DNA of 58,906 nt, taken from contig CARQVR010000015.1 of NCBI GenBank assembly GCA_949051815.1, positions 1 through 58,906 of the forward strand. The letters run 5' to 3'. The position numbers and the translations under genes are program-made. Within the stretch, counting starts at the first letter, position 1. Each line of letters begins with the position of its first letter. Below the pieces are notes generated by a model that did not search any database, had not been told where the DNA came from, and saw only the letters and a program-made list of their open reading frames with translations. Below, piece by piece: positions 7,319 through 14,517 of this stretch. The DNA comes from an uncultured Lachnospiraceae bacterium (lineage in GTDB: Bacteria; Bacillota; Clostridia; Lachnospirales; Lachnospiraceae).

Positions 7319-8032
7319 CTACCAGACATCCCCTTCCTGAATATCGTCCAGATCGGGAAGCCTGCCGCCCATATCCACAATAACCGGCGCGTCCCCGTCC
7401 TGTCCCGCTGCATCCGCCGCGATGCTTGCAGGCGCAGAAACCAGAGAAGCAGCCGTGGACGCCCATTTAATCATTTTGGTGAGGGCAGCCGCATTGTTGG
7501 CCTGCAGCACCAGTTCCTTATTTCCCGTAAATTCTTCTAAAACGGTGTCGTCCGCGTCCTGACCGATAGAAATAGCGATCTTGACCGCCTTCTTTCCCCA
7601 GGGGAGCCTCTTTAGCTCCGCCAGCGCCTTTTTATAGTCGTCCGTAGGCTGTCCGTCGGACAAAAGAACAAGTACGGGCGGAAGCGCCCTGTCTGACATC
7701 GGCGGAATCGTAAGCTGCGCTGCCAGAAGTTCAAAAGCCTTTCCCAGATCGGTCACCCCTGCGGCCTCCAGATCATCCCATGCAAAATCTTCCACTTTAA
7801 CCGGGTTGCCTGTCACCCATGACGCCCCGGTTGAAAATTTCAATGTACGGATCATCAATTGTGCGTTCGGATTATTTTCCGCCGCCGACACCATCTCCGG
7901 TATGGTGGACTGGATGGCATGATTTACCGTGCCGATCTTCTCCCCGTACATGGAACCGGAACAATCCACAATCCAGAAAAAATGAAGCGGCCTGCTCGCC
8001 AGCTCTCCTCCCGGTCTTTTCATTTCTCCCAT
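7319..8032 (-). CDS. VWA-domain protein, TerY type
   Basis: The 237-residue protein is essentially one von Willebrand A domain. The MIDAS metal site is visible: DCSGSM at residues 23-28, a Thr in AGVTDLGKAF (about 92-101), and LLSDGQPTDD (about 122-131). This layout matches TerY, which is encoded with a PP2C phosphatase and a kinase in tellurite-resistance-type loci. The ATG at 8032 is preferred because GGAGG lies 7 nt upstream, and this places it 2 nt after the LRR-gene stop. It likely binds a phospho- or metal-dependent partner in the cytoplasm; the partner is not known. Confidence 0.88.
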   Translation of the reverse strand: MGEMKRPGGELASRPLHFFWIVDCSGSMYGEKIGTVNHAIQSTIPEMVSAAENNPNAQLMIRTLKFSTGASWVTGNPVKVEDFAWDDLEAAGVTDLGKAFELLAAQLTIPPMSDRALPPVLVLLSDGQPTDDYKKALAELKRLPWGKKAVKIAISIGQDADDTVLEEFTGNKELVLQANNAAALTKMIKWASTAASLVSAPASIAADAAGQDGDAPVIVDMGGRLPDLDDIQEGDVW

Positions 8033-8034
8033 AC

Positions 8035-9231
8035 TCATTCCTCCTTCACGCATCTGATCTGCCATGTTCTGGCATACTGCATCGCATAAGAACCGATATG
8101 ACAGCGGATTGTAAAATTCTCATGCCGCTCGTCCGGCTCCCCGAATGTTTTCAAAAAGCCTGTCCCTTTTCCGCCGCCGATTTCTGTAACAGAATCCGGT
8201 ATATAAATGCTTTCCAGACTTTTACAGCCTGCAAAAGCGCCCTCTTCAATACTTGCTGCCCCTTCCGGAAGATCGACTCTTTGCAGCACGCCGCATCCCT
8301 CAAAGGCCGATACCCGTACCACATCAAGCTCCCGTGGAAACACAACTTCCCGAAGACTTTTACACCAGCGGAATGTGTTCTCTTTTATTTCCCTCAGTTT
8401 GTCCGGCAGCACCGCACGTTTCAACCGGCCACAACCGGCAAAACTGTTTTCTCCGATATATTTCACGCTGTCCGGCACTCTGATCTCCTCCAGACCACTG
8501 TATTCAAAAGCGCCCTCGTATTTGATCTCGCTGCCTAAAATCTTTGGACAGCCTGTTGCATCCGTGCTGCCAATCCCCCGCAGCGATGTGGGAAGAGATA
8601 CTTCCTGTAAACCCCGGCAATTTAAAAATACGCCGTTTCCCAGAATCTCAATTCCCTCGGAAACAATAACCTTCCCGATGCCGACACACCCTTTAAAGGC
8701 ATAATTGCCGACGGCAATCACCTTTTTCCCTTCTATGACATTGGGAATCACCACCACCGGTTCATCGAAATCCACATATTTCAAAATCCTGAGCCCCCTC
8801 GGGGTCTCCTCATATTCATACAGACTGTCGCTCTCACAAGGTTCCCACTCTTTTTTCACGGACGGAAACAATTCCTGTCCGCCGACAGCCCGATCGGTTT
8901 CTTCCTTTTGTTCCTCTTTCTCTTCCGTGGACAGCCCAAACGCCCTTATCCAAGCCATAACAGCGGCCTCCGCGCTCTTCGTCCGGATATCATATCCCAG
9001 CTCAATGGATCTGACAAACCGGTGCAGCGTCATTTTGTCTATCTGCGCAAGGCCTCGAAGTTCACCCACAATGCCGTCGTCATATACAATCATCAGAAGA
9101 TTTCTCTTGCGCCTGTCCTGCGGAAACATATCCAGAAGAAGGGCCTGCAGCTTCTTTCTGTCAGAAAGCGCACCGGGATAGTCCTGTATCAGGCCCGCCA
9201 AAACCTTATCGTCTTCCATACCAGTCGTCAT
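8035..9231 (-). CDS. BspA-type leucine-rich repeat protein with helical N-terminal module
   Basis: The 398-residue protein lacks a signal peptide, so it should be cytoplasmic. Residues 1-100 form a helical module with the spaced pattern RRKRNLLMIVYDDGIVGEL and AVMAWIRAFGL; I recall similar modules on bacterial signalling proteins but cannot name it securely. From about residue 145 to 385 there are LRR_5 (BspA-type) repeats of about 23 residues with the pattern I-P-x-S-V-x-x-I-G-x-x-A-F-x-G-C, for example VKYIGENSFAGCGRLKRAV. Such repeats bind proteins. It overlaps the kinase stop by 4 nt and lies inside the signalling cassette, suggesting a scaffold or substrate-recognition role. Confidence 0.85.
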   Translation of the reverse strand: MTTGMEDDKVLAGLIQDYPGALSDRKKLQALLLDMFPQDRRKRNLLMIVYDDGIVGELRGLAQIDKMTLHRFVRSIELGYDIRTKSAEAAVMAWIRAFGLSTEEKEEQKEETDRAVGGQELFPSVKKEWEPCESDSLYEYEETPRGLRILKYVDFDEPVVVIPNVIEGKKVIAVGNYAFKGCVGIGKVIVSEGIEILGNGVFLNCRGLQEVSLPTSLRGIGSTDATGCPKILGSEIKYEGAFEYSGLEEIRVPDSVKYIGENSFAGCGRLKRAVLPDKLREIKENTFRWCKSLREVVFPRELDVVRVSAFEGCGVLQRVDLPEGAASIEEGAFAGCKSLESIYIPDSVTEIGGGKGTGFLKTFGEPDERHENFTIRCHIGSYAMQYARTWQIRCVKEE

Positions 9232-10535
9232 GCCCCTCCATGAAATTCTCCTGTCAGTTGCCCGAAATCGATCTTCGAATCCTTAACAATCGCCGCCGAA
9301 CGGCCCTGCGGTACGGGAACCTGCGTGCCGTCCGCCTTCATGTATGTCCAGTTACCTCCGGACAAATTTTTGATCCCCCACAGTTTCGGGTTGTTGGGAT
9401 TTGGTACCACCTCACCCACCTTCGTCTCCATATCATAATTTCCCTCGATGTGGTGTTGATACAGTTTCGTATTAGACATCAGCAGCACAACGCTCTTGCC
9501 GATCACGATTTTGGGCGGAACGGTTACTGCCTTCTGGCATCCCCAGCAAGTGTGCGCGACACCGTTTTCTTCCTTCTGCGCATCGTAGAACACCTCGCTG
9601 CCGCAGTTCTGGCAGAGCATAATGCCGGACATAAGATTTGCAAAGGTCTCCATCCACTTGCCCTCGGTAATCCGGCGGTTAGGCTGTCCAAGGCCCACGG
9701 TAAAAGATGTGATAAACAGATCCCGCAATTGCTGCGGATACAGATCCCAGAAAATGAGGGCATTGTCCTGATACCCGGCAAGCGGCCGGTTGTCATTGTT
9801 GTCCGGATCAAAGATAAACAGCGGATCTGTCCCATACAGCATATTCATGGCATGAATATCCATACATTTGATTCTGGCCTCCCTCCTGCCCTCCAGAGGG
9901 TGGTTTAACATAAACATATAAAAAAGCAGCACCGCCAGCGAAAAGAGATCGGTATTCCGTGAAGGCTTTGCTTTTCCCGTCACAATCTCGGGTGCCATAA
10001 ACCGGGGCGTACCGTACACACCGGTTTTCGCCCCGTTATAAGAAACGTTATCGTTGTCACAGATCAGCACATCGCCCGTATCCGGATCAAAAAAGACATT
10101 GCCAAAGGAAATATCGCGGTAGCTGTAACCCTTTCCATGCAGCGCGTGGTATCCTCTGGTCAGATAATAGGCGGCCCTGCACAGACAGTAAAAGGAAGGT
10201 TCCGCCTTTCTCTTCATCATATCCACAATGCTTCTGTAATTCTTCGGGCGAAGCGGCATAATATAGCCAAAGGATTCCCCGTATGCCCTGAAAATCATGT
10301 CCTGCGGCCACAGGAAAGACGCGTCCGGCGCACCGCTCTGAATCAGATTATCCAGAATATCCTTCTGGTTTTTGGTGGCGGTATTTTTATAATACCATTT
10401 CAAAGCATACAGCTTATTTTCGGACTCCACCGAATACACTTCCCCCTGCCCGCCAGCGCCAAGCAGTTGTTTCACCGTATACCGGCTTCCGCTCTCAGAA
10501 GTGAGAACCGTCCCGCTTTTCAACTGTCCTTCCAT
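9228..10535 (-). CDS. Hanks-type serine/threonine kinase with zinc ribbon and FHA-like C-terminus
   Basis: The 435-residue protein has a kinase domain at about 19-300: glycine loop LGAGGQGEVY (25-34), ATP-binding Lys46 in ALKWYYK, catalytic loop YRDISFGN (139-146, YRD in place of HRD), CDNDN in place of DFG with Asp160 kept, APE at 181-183, and an activation-segment-following DLFSL. The catalytic Lys, Asp, Asn and metal Asp are all present, so it is probably active. Residues 308-333 hold two CxxC pairs (zinc ribbon). The last 100 residues look like an FHA fold (KIVIGKSVVLLMSNTKLY, then WGIKNLSGGNWTYM). No transmembrane helix. It is the first gene of the cassette. Confidence 0.9.
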   Translation of the reverse strand: MEGQLKSGTVLTSESGSRYTVKQLLGAGGQGEVYSVESENKLYALKWYYKNTATKNQKDILDNLIQSGAPDASFLWPQDMIFRAYGESFGYIMPLRPKNYRSIVDMMKRKAEPSFYCLCRAAYYLTRGYHALHGKGYSYRDISFGNVFFDPDTGDVLICDNDNVSYNGAKTGVYGTPRFMAPEIVTGKAKPSRNTDLFSLAVLLFYMFMLNHPLEGRREARIKCMDIHAMNMLYGTDPLFIFDPDNNDNRPLAGYQDNALIFWDLYPQQLRDLFITSFTVGLGQPNRRITEGKWMETFANLMSGIMLCQNCGSEVFYDAQKEENGVAHTCWGCQKAVTVPPKIVIGKSVVLLMSNTKLYQHHIEGNYDMETKVGEVVPNPNNPKLWGIKNLSGGNWTYMKADGTQVPVPQGRSAAIVKDSKIDFGQLTGEFHGGA

Positions 10536-10566
10536 GTTCCCGTTCTCCCTGTTTTTTATTCCATGC

Positions 10567-10660
10567 GGAGAATGCCCTCACTTGGGGCATTCTCCTACGC
10601 GAAACTTAGTACTTCTTGGCGAAGCAGCCTTTGCTGCTGAGCTTTAGAAGTACTTTTCGC
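10567..10660. repeat. Double-hairpin structured repeat, copy 1
   Basis: Hairpin 1 is GGAGAATGCCC (10567-10577) paired with GGGCATTCTCC (10585-10595). Hairpin 2 spans 10598-10660: a basal stem CGCGAAA / TTTCGC, a 3-nt bulge, AGTACTTCT (10608-10616) paired with AGAAGTACT (10646-10654), and an apical arm AGCAGC / GCTGCT. Copy 2 lies 29 nt away. The first 50 nt of the two copies are almost identical outside the hairpin-1 loop. There is no U-run on the minus strand, so it is not a standard terminator for rnfB. Confidence 0.8.
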
Positions 10661-10689
10661 ATGAAACTTCAACCACGTAAACCATTCAC

Positions 10690-10785
10690 GGAGAATGCCC
10701 GTATTTTGGGCATTCTCCTACGCGAAACTTAGTACTTCTTGGCGTTTCGTCCTATGGCGAAACGTCTTTAGAAGTACTTTTCGCG
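10690..10785. repeat. Double-hairpin structured repeat, copy 2
   Basis: Same architecture as copy 1: hairpin 1 GGAGAATGCCC (10690-10700) with GGGCATTCTCC (10708-10718), then a basal stem CGCGAAA / TTTCGCG (10721-10727 and 10779-10785) and AGTACTTCT / AGAAGTACT (10731-10739 and 10770-10778). The apical arm has a different sequence, GGCGTTTCG / CGAAACGTC, but still pairs. On the plus strand it is followed by five T. It ends 4 nt before the rnfB stop codon. The whole 10536-10788 gap is filled by these two copies. Confidence 0.8.
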
Positions 10786-10788
10786 TTT

Positions 10789-11580
10789 TTATACAATTAC
10801 TTTCTTCGGGCACTTCTCCTTACACGTCCCGCACCCGGTACATTTCTCCTGATCGATAATCGCATGGAAATCCTCAATCACAATCGCGTCCGCCGGACAG
10901 TTCCTCTTACAGAGCTGACATGCAATACAACCCACGTCGCAGGCTTTCATGGTCACAGGCCCTTTCTCCCTGGAGCTGCAGGCCACCACATGCTTCGCGT
11001 CATAAGGAATCAGCTCGATCAGATGCTTCGGACAGGCCGCCACACACTTGCCGCACGCCTTACATGCTTCCTTGTCTACCACGGCCACACCGTTTACCAC
11101 ATGAATGGCGTCAAAGGGACACGCTTTCACGCAGCTTCCGAACCCGAGACACCCGTCATTACAGGATTTCGGTCCGCCGTTTGGCACGAAAGCCACCATA
11201 GCGCAGTCCTCAATACCCGTGTAGTCATAATCCACGCGTGTGCGCTCCTTATCTCCGCGGCATTTTACAAAGGCTGTCATGCGCACGCTCTCACCGGCCT
11301 CCACGCCCATGATCTGCGACACCTGCGCGCCTACCTTGTCGCCGCCCACAGGGCAGGCGTTTGTCGGCGCCTCCCCTTTCACAATGGCGGCCGCCAGACC
11401 GGAACAGCCCGCATAGCCGCAGCCGCCGCAGTTATTACCGGGGAGTACGCCCAAAATGGCCTCCTCCCTCTCATCCACATCTACCTTAAACTTGATACCG
11501 GCCACGCCGAGGAACAGGCCCACAAACAGGCCCACCGCCCCCACGATCCCCGTAGCCATCAAAATTCCCGCTATGTCCAT
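10789..11580 (-). CDS. rnfB: Rnf complex subunit B, iron-sulfur protein
   Basis: The 263-residue protein has an N-terminal membrane anchor (about residues 1-27), then the RnfB cluster motif LPGNNCGGCGYAGCSGLA (about 46-63), which binds a 4Fe-4S cluster. It then has ferredoxin-type CxxCxxCxxxCP sets: CKACGKCVAACP, CIACQLCKRNCP and CTGCGTCKEKCP near residues 176-258. It passes electrons from ferredoxin into the Rnf complex. The ATG at 11580 follows AAGGGGG and 13 nt of gap after the rnfA stop; a longer in-frame start at 11625 overlaps rnfA. Last gene of the C-D-G-E-A-B operon, as in other Clostridia. Confidence 0.96.
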   Translation of the reverse strand: MDIAGILMATGIVGAVGLFVGLFLGVAGIKFKVDVDEREEAILGVLPGNNCGGCGYAGCSGLAAAIVKGEAPTNACPVGGDKVGAQVSQIMGVEAGESVRMTAFVKCRGDKERTRVDYDYTGIEDCAMVAFVPNGGPKSCNDGCLGFGSCVKACPFDAIHVVNGVAVVDKEACKACGKCVAACPKHLIELIPYDAKHVVACSSREKGPVTMKACDVGCIACQLCKRNCPADAIVIEDFHAIIDQEKCTGCGTCKEKCPKKVIV

Positions 11581-11593
11581 ACCTTCGACCCCC

Positions 11594-12172
11594 TTAGAGT
11601 AATCCGGAAAATCCGCAGAACGCAATCGCCATCAGTCCCGCCGTCACCAGCACAATCGGCATCCCCTGAAAAGATTCCGGTATATCGTTGTAAGCCATCT
11701 TCTCCCGGATTCCCGCCAGAATAATAATGGAAATAGTGAATCCTGCCGCCGTCGCAAAGCCATTGACCACGCCCGTCAGTATCCCGTAGTTCTTCTGCAC
11801 GTTGGTAAGCGCCACACCGAGCACCGCGCAGTTGGTCGTGATCAGAGGCAGGTACACGCCAAGCGACTGATACAGCCCCGGAATAAACTTTTTCAGAAAC
11901 ATTTCCACAAACTGCACCAGCGCCGCTATAACCAGAATAAACACGATGGTCTGTAAATAGGCGATATCGAAGGGAAGCAGGATAAACTGGTAGATCGCTC
12001 CCGCCACCGCCGAGGCTAACGTAATGACAAAGATAACCGCCACGCCCATACCCGTTGCCGTCCCGGTCTTCCTGGACACGCCAAGGAAGGGACACAGCCC
12101 CAGAAACTGGCTTAAAACCACATTATTGACCAGAGAGGATGCAATCAAAATTACCAACAATTCTTTAATCAT
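11594..12172 (-). CDS. rnfA: Rnf complex subunit A, membrane protein
   Basis: The 192-residue, very hydrophobic protein has six predicted helices. The family signature NNVVLSQFLGLCPFLGVS (about residues 16-33) is near the start and the partner motif TNCAVLGVAL near residue 112-121. RnfA and RnfE are homologous, oppositely oriented subunits that hold a membrane iron-sulfur centre. The two share this Cys-containing pattern (LCPF; NCA), which matches the cluster ligands known for the pair. Starts 8 nt before the rnfE stop. Confidence 0.97.
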   Translation of the reverse strand: MIKELLVILIASSLVNNVVLSQFLGLCPFLGVSRKTGTATGMGVAVIFVITLASAVAGAIYQFILLPFDIAYLQTIVFILVIAALVQFVEMFLKKFIPGLYQSLGVYLPLITTNCAVLGVALTNVQKNYGILTGVVNGFATAAGFTISIIILAGIREKMAYNDIPESFQGMPIVLVTAGLMAIAFCGFSGLL

Positions 12173-12896
12173 TCTTCTTTACCTCCTCTCCCGCTGTTTC
12201 CTTTTTATCGTCAATCAGACGTTTGGCACAGCCCGTATCCGCACAGTTCATGCAGTCGCTTCCGCAGCCGGACTGAATCTTTGACATATCTTTTCCTTTC
12301 CGCTCTCCGGCGATCTTCACCTTATTCTGAACCGCCGTCAAAAGCGCCAGCACGAAAAATGCTCCCGGCGCCATGATAAAGATGCTCACCGGCACGAAGC
12401 TTTCCGGCATCACATGAATGCCGAAGATCTCGCCCGCTCCGAGCAGTTCTCTCACCGCTCCGATGCAGGTCAGCGCCACGGAAAAGCCGAGTCCCATGCC
12501 GATGCCGTCAAACAGAGACGGAATCACGGGGTTTTTGTAAGCATACGCCTCCGCACGCCCGAGGATAATACAGTTTACCACAATCAGCGGAATGTAGATG
12601 CCGAGCGCGTCGTAGAGGAAAGGAATAAATCCCTGCAAAAGCAGCTCCACCATCGTCACAAAAGAGGCAATAATGACAATAAACGCCGGAATCCTCACCT
12701 TATCAGGTATGATATTCCGCAAGAGGGAAATGAAGACGTTACTAAGCGCAAGCACCACCATCGTCGTCAGTCCCATGCCCAGGCCGTTAACTGCCGAAGT
12801 TGTCACCGCAAGCGTGGGACACATACCCAGCATCAGGACAAAGGTCGGATTCTCCTTTACAATACCGTTTACAAGACGTTCCTTTGCACTATTCAT
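12165..12896 (-). CDS. rnfE: Rnf complex subunit E, membrane protein with Cys-rich C-terminal tail
   Basis: The 243-residue protein matches RnfE/RsxE: ERLVNGIVKENPTFVLMLGMCPTLA at the N-terminus is split here by several helices, and the partner motif VNCIILGRAEA follows at about residue 110. ATG at 12896 is chosen for the AGGAGG 9-10 nt upstream; it overlaps the rnfG stop by 8 nt. The C-terminal 40 residues continue after the last helix and contain CGSDCMNCADTGC (12228-12266), a four-Cys cluster not part of the core RnfE fold. This could bind a metal or iron-sulfur cluster. Confidence 0.95.
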   Translation of the reverse strand: MNSAKERLVNGIVKENPTFVLMLGMCPTLAVTTSAVNGLGMGLTTMVVLALSNVFISLLRNIIPDKVRIPAFIVIIASFVTMVELLLQGFIPFLYDALGIYIPLIVVNCIILGRAEAYAYKNPVIPSLFDGIGMGLGFSVALTCIGAVRELLGAGEIFGIHVMPESFVPVSIFIMAPGAFFVLALLTAVQNKVKIAGERKGKDMSKIQSGCGSDCMNCADTGCAKRLIDDKKETAGEEVKKND

Positions 12897-13497
12897 TTGC
12901 ACTACCTCCTCCCAATACCGTCTGGAAATAGTATAATCCAGCGTTGACTCCATTGGTCACCGCATTTGTCGTTATGGTCGCGCCGGAAATGGCGTCAATC
13001 TCATTGTCCGCCGTCGCACCACTCTTGCTGTAAGCAAACTTCTCCACGTTTTTCCCGGCAAACTGCGGCTTCAAAACTTCCTCAGCCCGCATACCGAGTC
13101 CGGCCGTTTCCGATATGGAAAGTAAGGAAATGCCGTTTACGGTGCCATCCTCACGAACGCCTATCGTAAACCGGATGTCCCCGCCGTAGCCTCCCTTTGT
13201 GGTCACCGTGATCACATAGCCGAGCGTGCTTCCCGCACTGTCAAGAGCCGCCATCACTTCGTCCACACTCTCCTGTCCATAGCCCTCACTGCTCCACGCG
13301 CTCTCATCCACCGCTGCAAGCTCCACCGCCTCAAAGGAAGCCGCGTCTGCAAACACTTCCTGACACGCCTCCTGCTTCGCCTTCGCTTCCTGCTCGGCAA
13401 TTGGTTCTTTCGTCACCTGATAAACCAGTCCGAGAAGAAGACCTGCTATCAGTGTGATCGCCAGCAGAATCCCTGTATTTTTCATCATTTCTTTCAT
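12889..13497 (-). CDS. rnfG: Rnf complex subunit G, FMN-binding protein
   Basis: The 202-residue protein has one N-terminal transmembrane helix (about residues 7-27) and an extracytoplasmic FMN-binding domain. The covalent attachment motif, in which a Thr carries FMN, is SGATITT near residues 174-180. It moves electrons between RnfD and the A/E pair. It overlaps rnfD by 4 nt (ATGA) and rnfE by 8 nt, so coupling is tight. Confidence 0.96.
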   Translation of the reverse strand: MKEMMKNTGILLAITLIAGLLLGLVYQVTKEPIAEQEAKAKQEACQEVFADAASFEAVELAAVDESAWSSEGYGQESVDEVMAALDSAGSTLGYVITVTTKGGYGGDIRFTIGVREDGTVNGISLLSISETAGLGMRAEEVLKPQFAGKNVEKFAYSKSGATADNEIDAISGATITTNAVTNGVNAGLYYFQTVLGGGSANE

Positions 13498-14426
13498 GCC
13501 TTCTCTCCTCCTTTACCAAATGCTTTCGGAAGAGTGACCTTCTCAATCAGCGGCACCAGGAGGTTGCCGATAATGATCGCGTAAGACACTCCCTCCGCGG
13601 AGGGGCCGAAAATACGGAAAATTCCTGTCAGAATGCCCAGCAAAAAGCCGAACACATACTGTCCCCGTTTCGTGATCGGCCTGGTCACATAGTCCGTCGC
13701 CATAAAGAACGCGCCGAGCATCAGACCACCGCCGGAAAGATGGGCGGATATGTAAGGCCAGTTAAAGCCTCTGCCGCCGAACAGCGTCACAAAAACTGCC
13801 AGCGTCACAATATATGTGCCCGGAATCCGAAGGTCGATGATTCCGAATAAAATCAGAATACAGGCTCCGACCACAATGGCGATCATGGACGTCTCACCGA
13901 TGGTACCCGCCGTGCGGCCGATCACCATATCCAGAATATTGACGGACTCTCCGCTCTTTAAAGCGGCAAGGGGCGTCGCCCCCGTGTACGCGTCACAGTC
14001 AAAATTCGTCATGATGGACGTAAAGGAAATCAGCAGAAAACACCGCGCGCCCAGTGCCGGATTCATAAAGTTCTGTCCCAGACCGCCAAACAGCATCTTC
14101 ACTACCAGAATGGCGAACACACCGCCCACCACGCCGATCCACCATGGCGCGGACACAGGCAGATTCAATGCCAGAAGCAGTCCCGTCACCACCGCGGAAT
14201 AATCTCCGACGGTTATTTTTTTCCTGCATAACTTCTCAAACGCAAACTCCGTCGCCACCGTGGATGCCACCGTCACCAGAATCAGCAGCAGCGCCTTTGG
14301 CCCGAAGTTATAAATGCCAAATCCAGCCGCCGGAAGAAGGGCGATCACCACGGTCAGCATGATACTGCTTGTGGTGGACTTCGATCTGACATGAGGGTTG
14401 GATGACACTTTCATTAATTCACTCAT
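13494..14426 (-). CDS. rnfD: Rnf complex subunit D, FMN-binding membrane protein
   Basis: The 310-residue polytopic membrane protein starts SELMKVSSNPHVRSKSTT and has the covalent FMN site in DAYTGATPLAAL (about residues 147-158). It is the membrane core that carries out electron transfer coupled to ion movement, like NqrB. GAAAGGAG lies before the ATG at 14426. A stem-loop (about 14453-14474) sits in the 91-nt gap after rnfC, close to this ribosome-binding site. Confidence 0.96.
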   Translation of the reverse strand: MSELMKVSSNPHVRSKSTTSSIMLTVVIALLPAAGFGIYNFGPKALLLILVTVASTVATEFAFEKLCRKKITVGDYSAVVTGLLLALNLPVSAPWWIGVVGGVFAILVVKMLFGGLGQNFMNPALGARCFLLISFTSIMTNFDCDAYTGATPLAALKSGESVNILDMVIGRTAGTIGETSMIAIVVGACILILFGIIDLRIPGTYIVTLAVFVTLFGGRGFNWPYISAHLSGGGLMLGAFFMATDYVTRPITKRGQYVFGFLLGILTGIFRIFGPSAEGVSYAIIIGNLLVPLIEKVTLPKAFGKGGEKA

Positions 14427-14517
14427 CTCTACAGTCTATGCTCCTTTCTTCGGAACTTTTCAGTTCCGAAAAAGATTCTATTTCAGTCTTGAATCATATT
14501 CTTTATTCTTATTTCCA

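Noticed and set aside
9228..10535. Pseudokinase, since HRD is YRD and DFG is DND
   Set aside because: The catalytic Lys, Asp, Asn and metal-binding Asp remain, so activity is likely.
10567..10785. Terminators after rnfB
   Set aside because: On the minus strand no U-run follows the hairpins. The conserved two-hairpin form and distant copy 3 fit a repeat element better.
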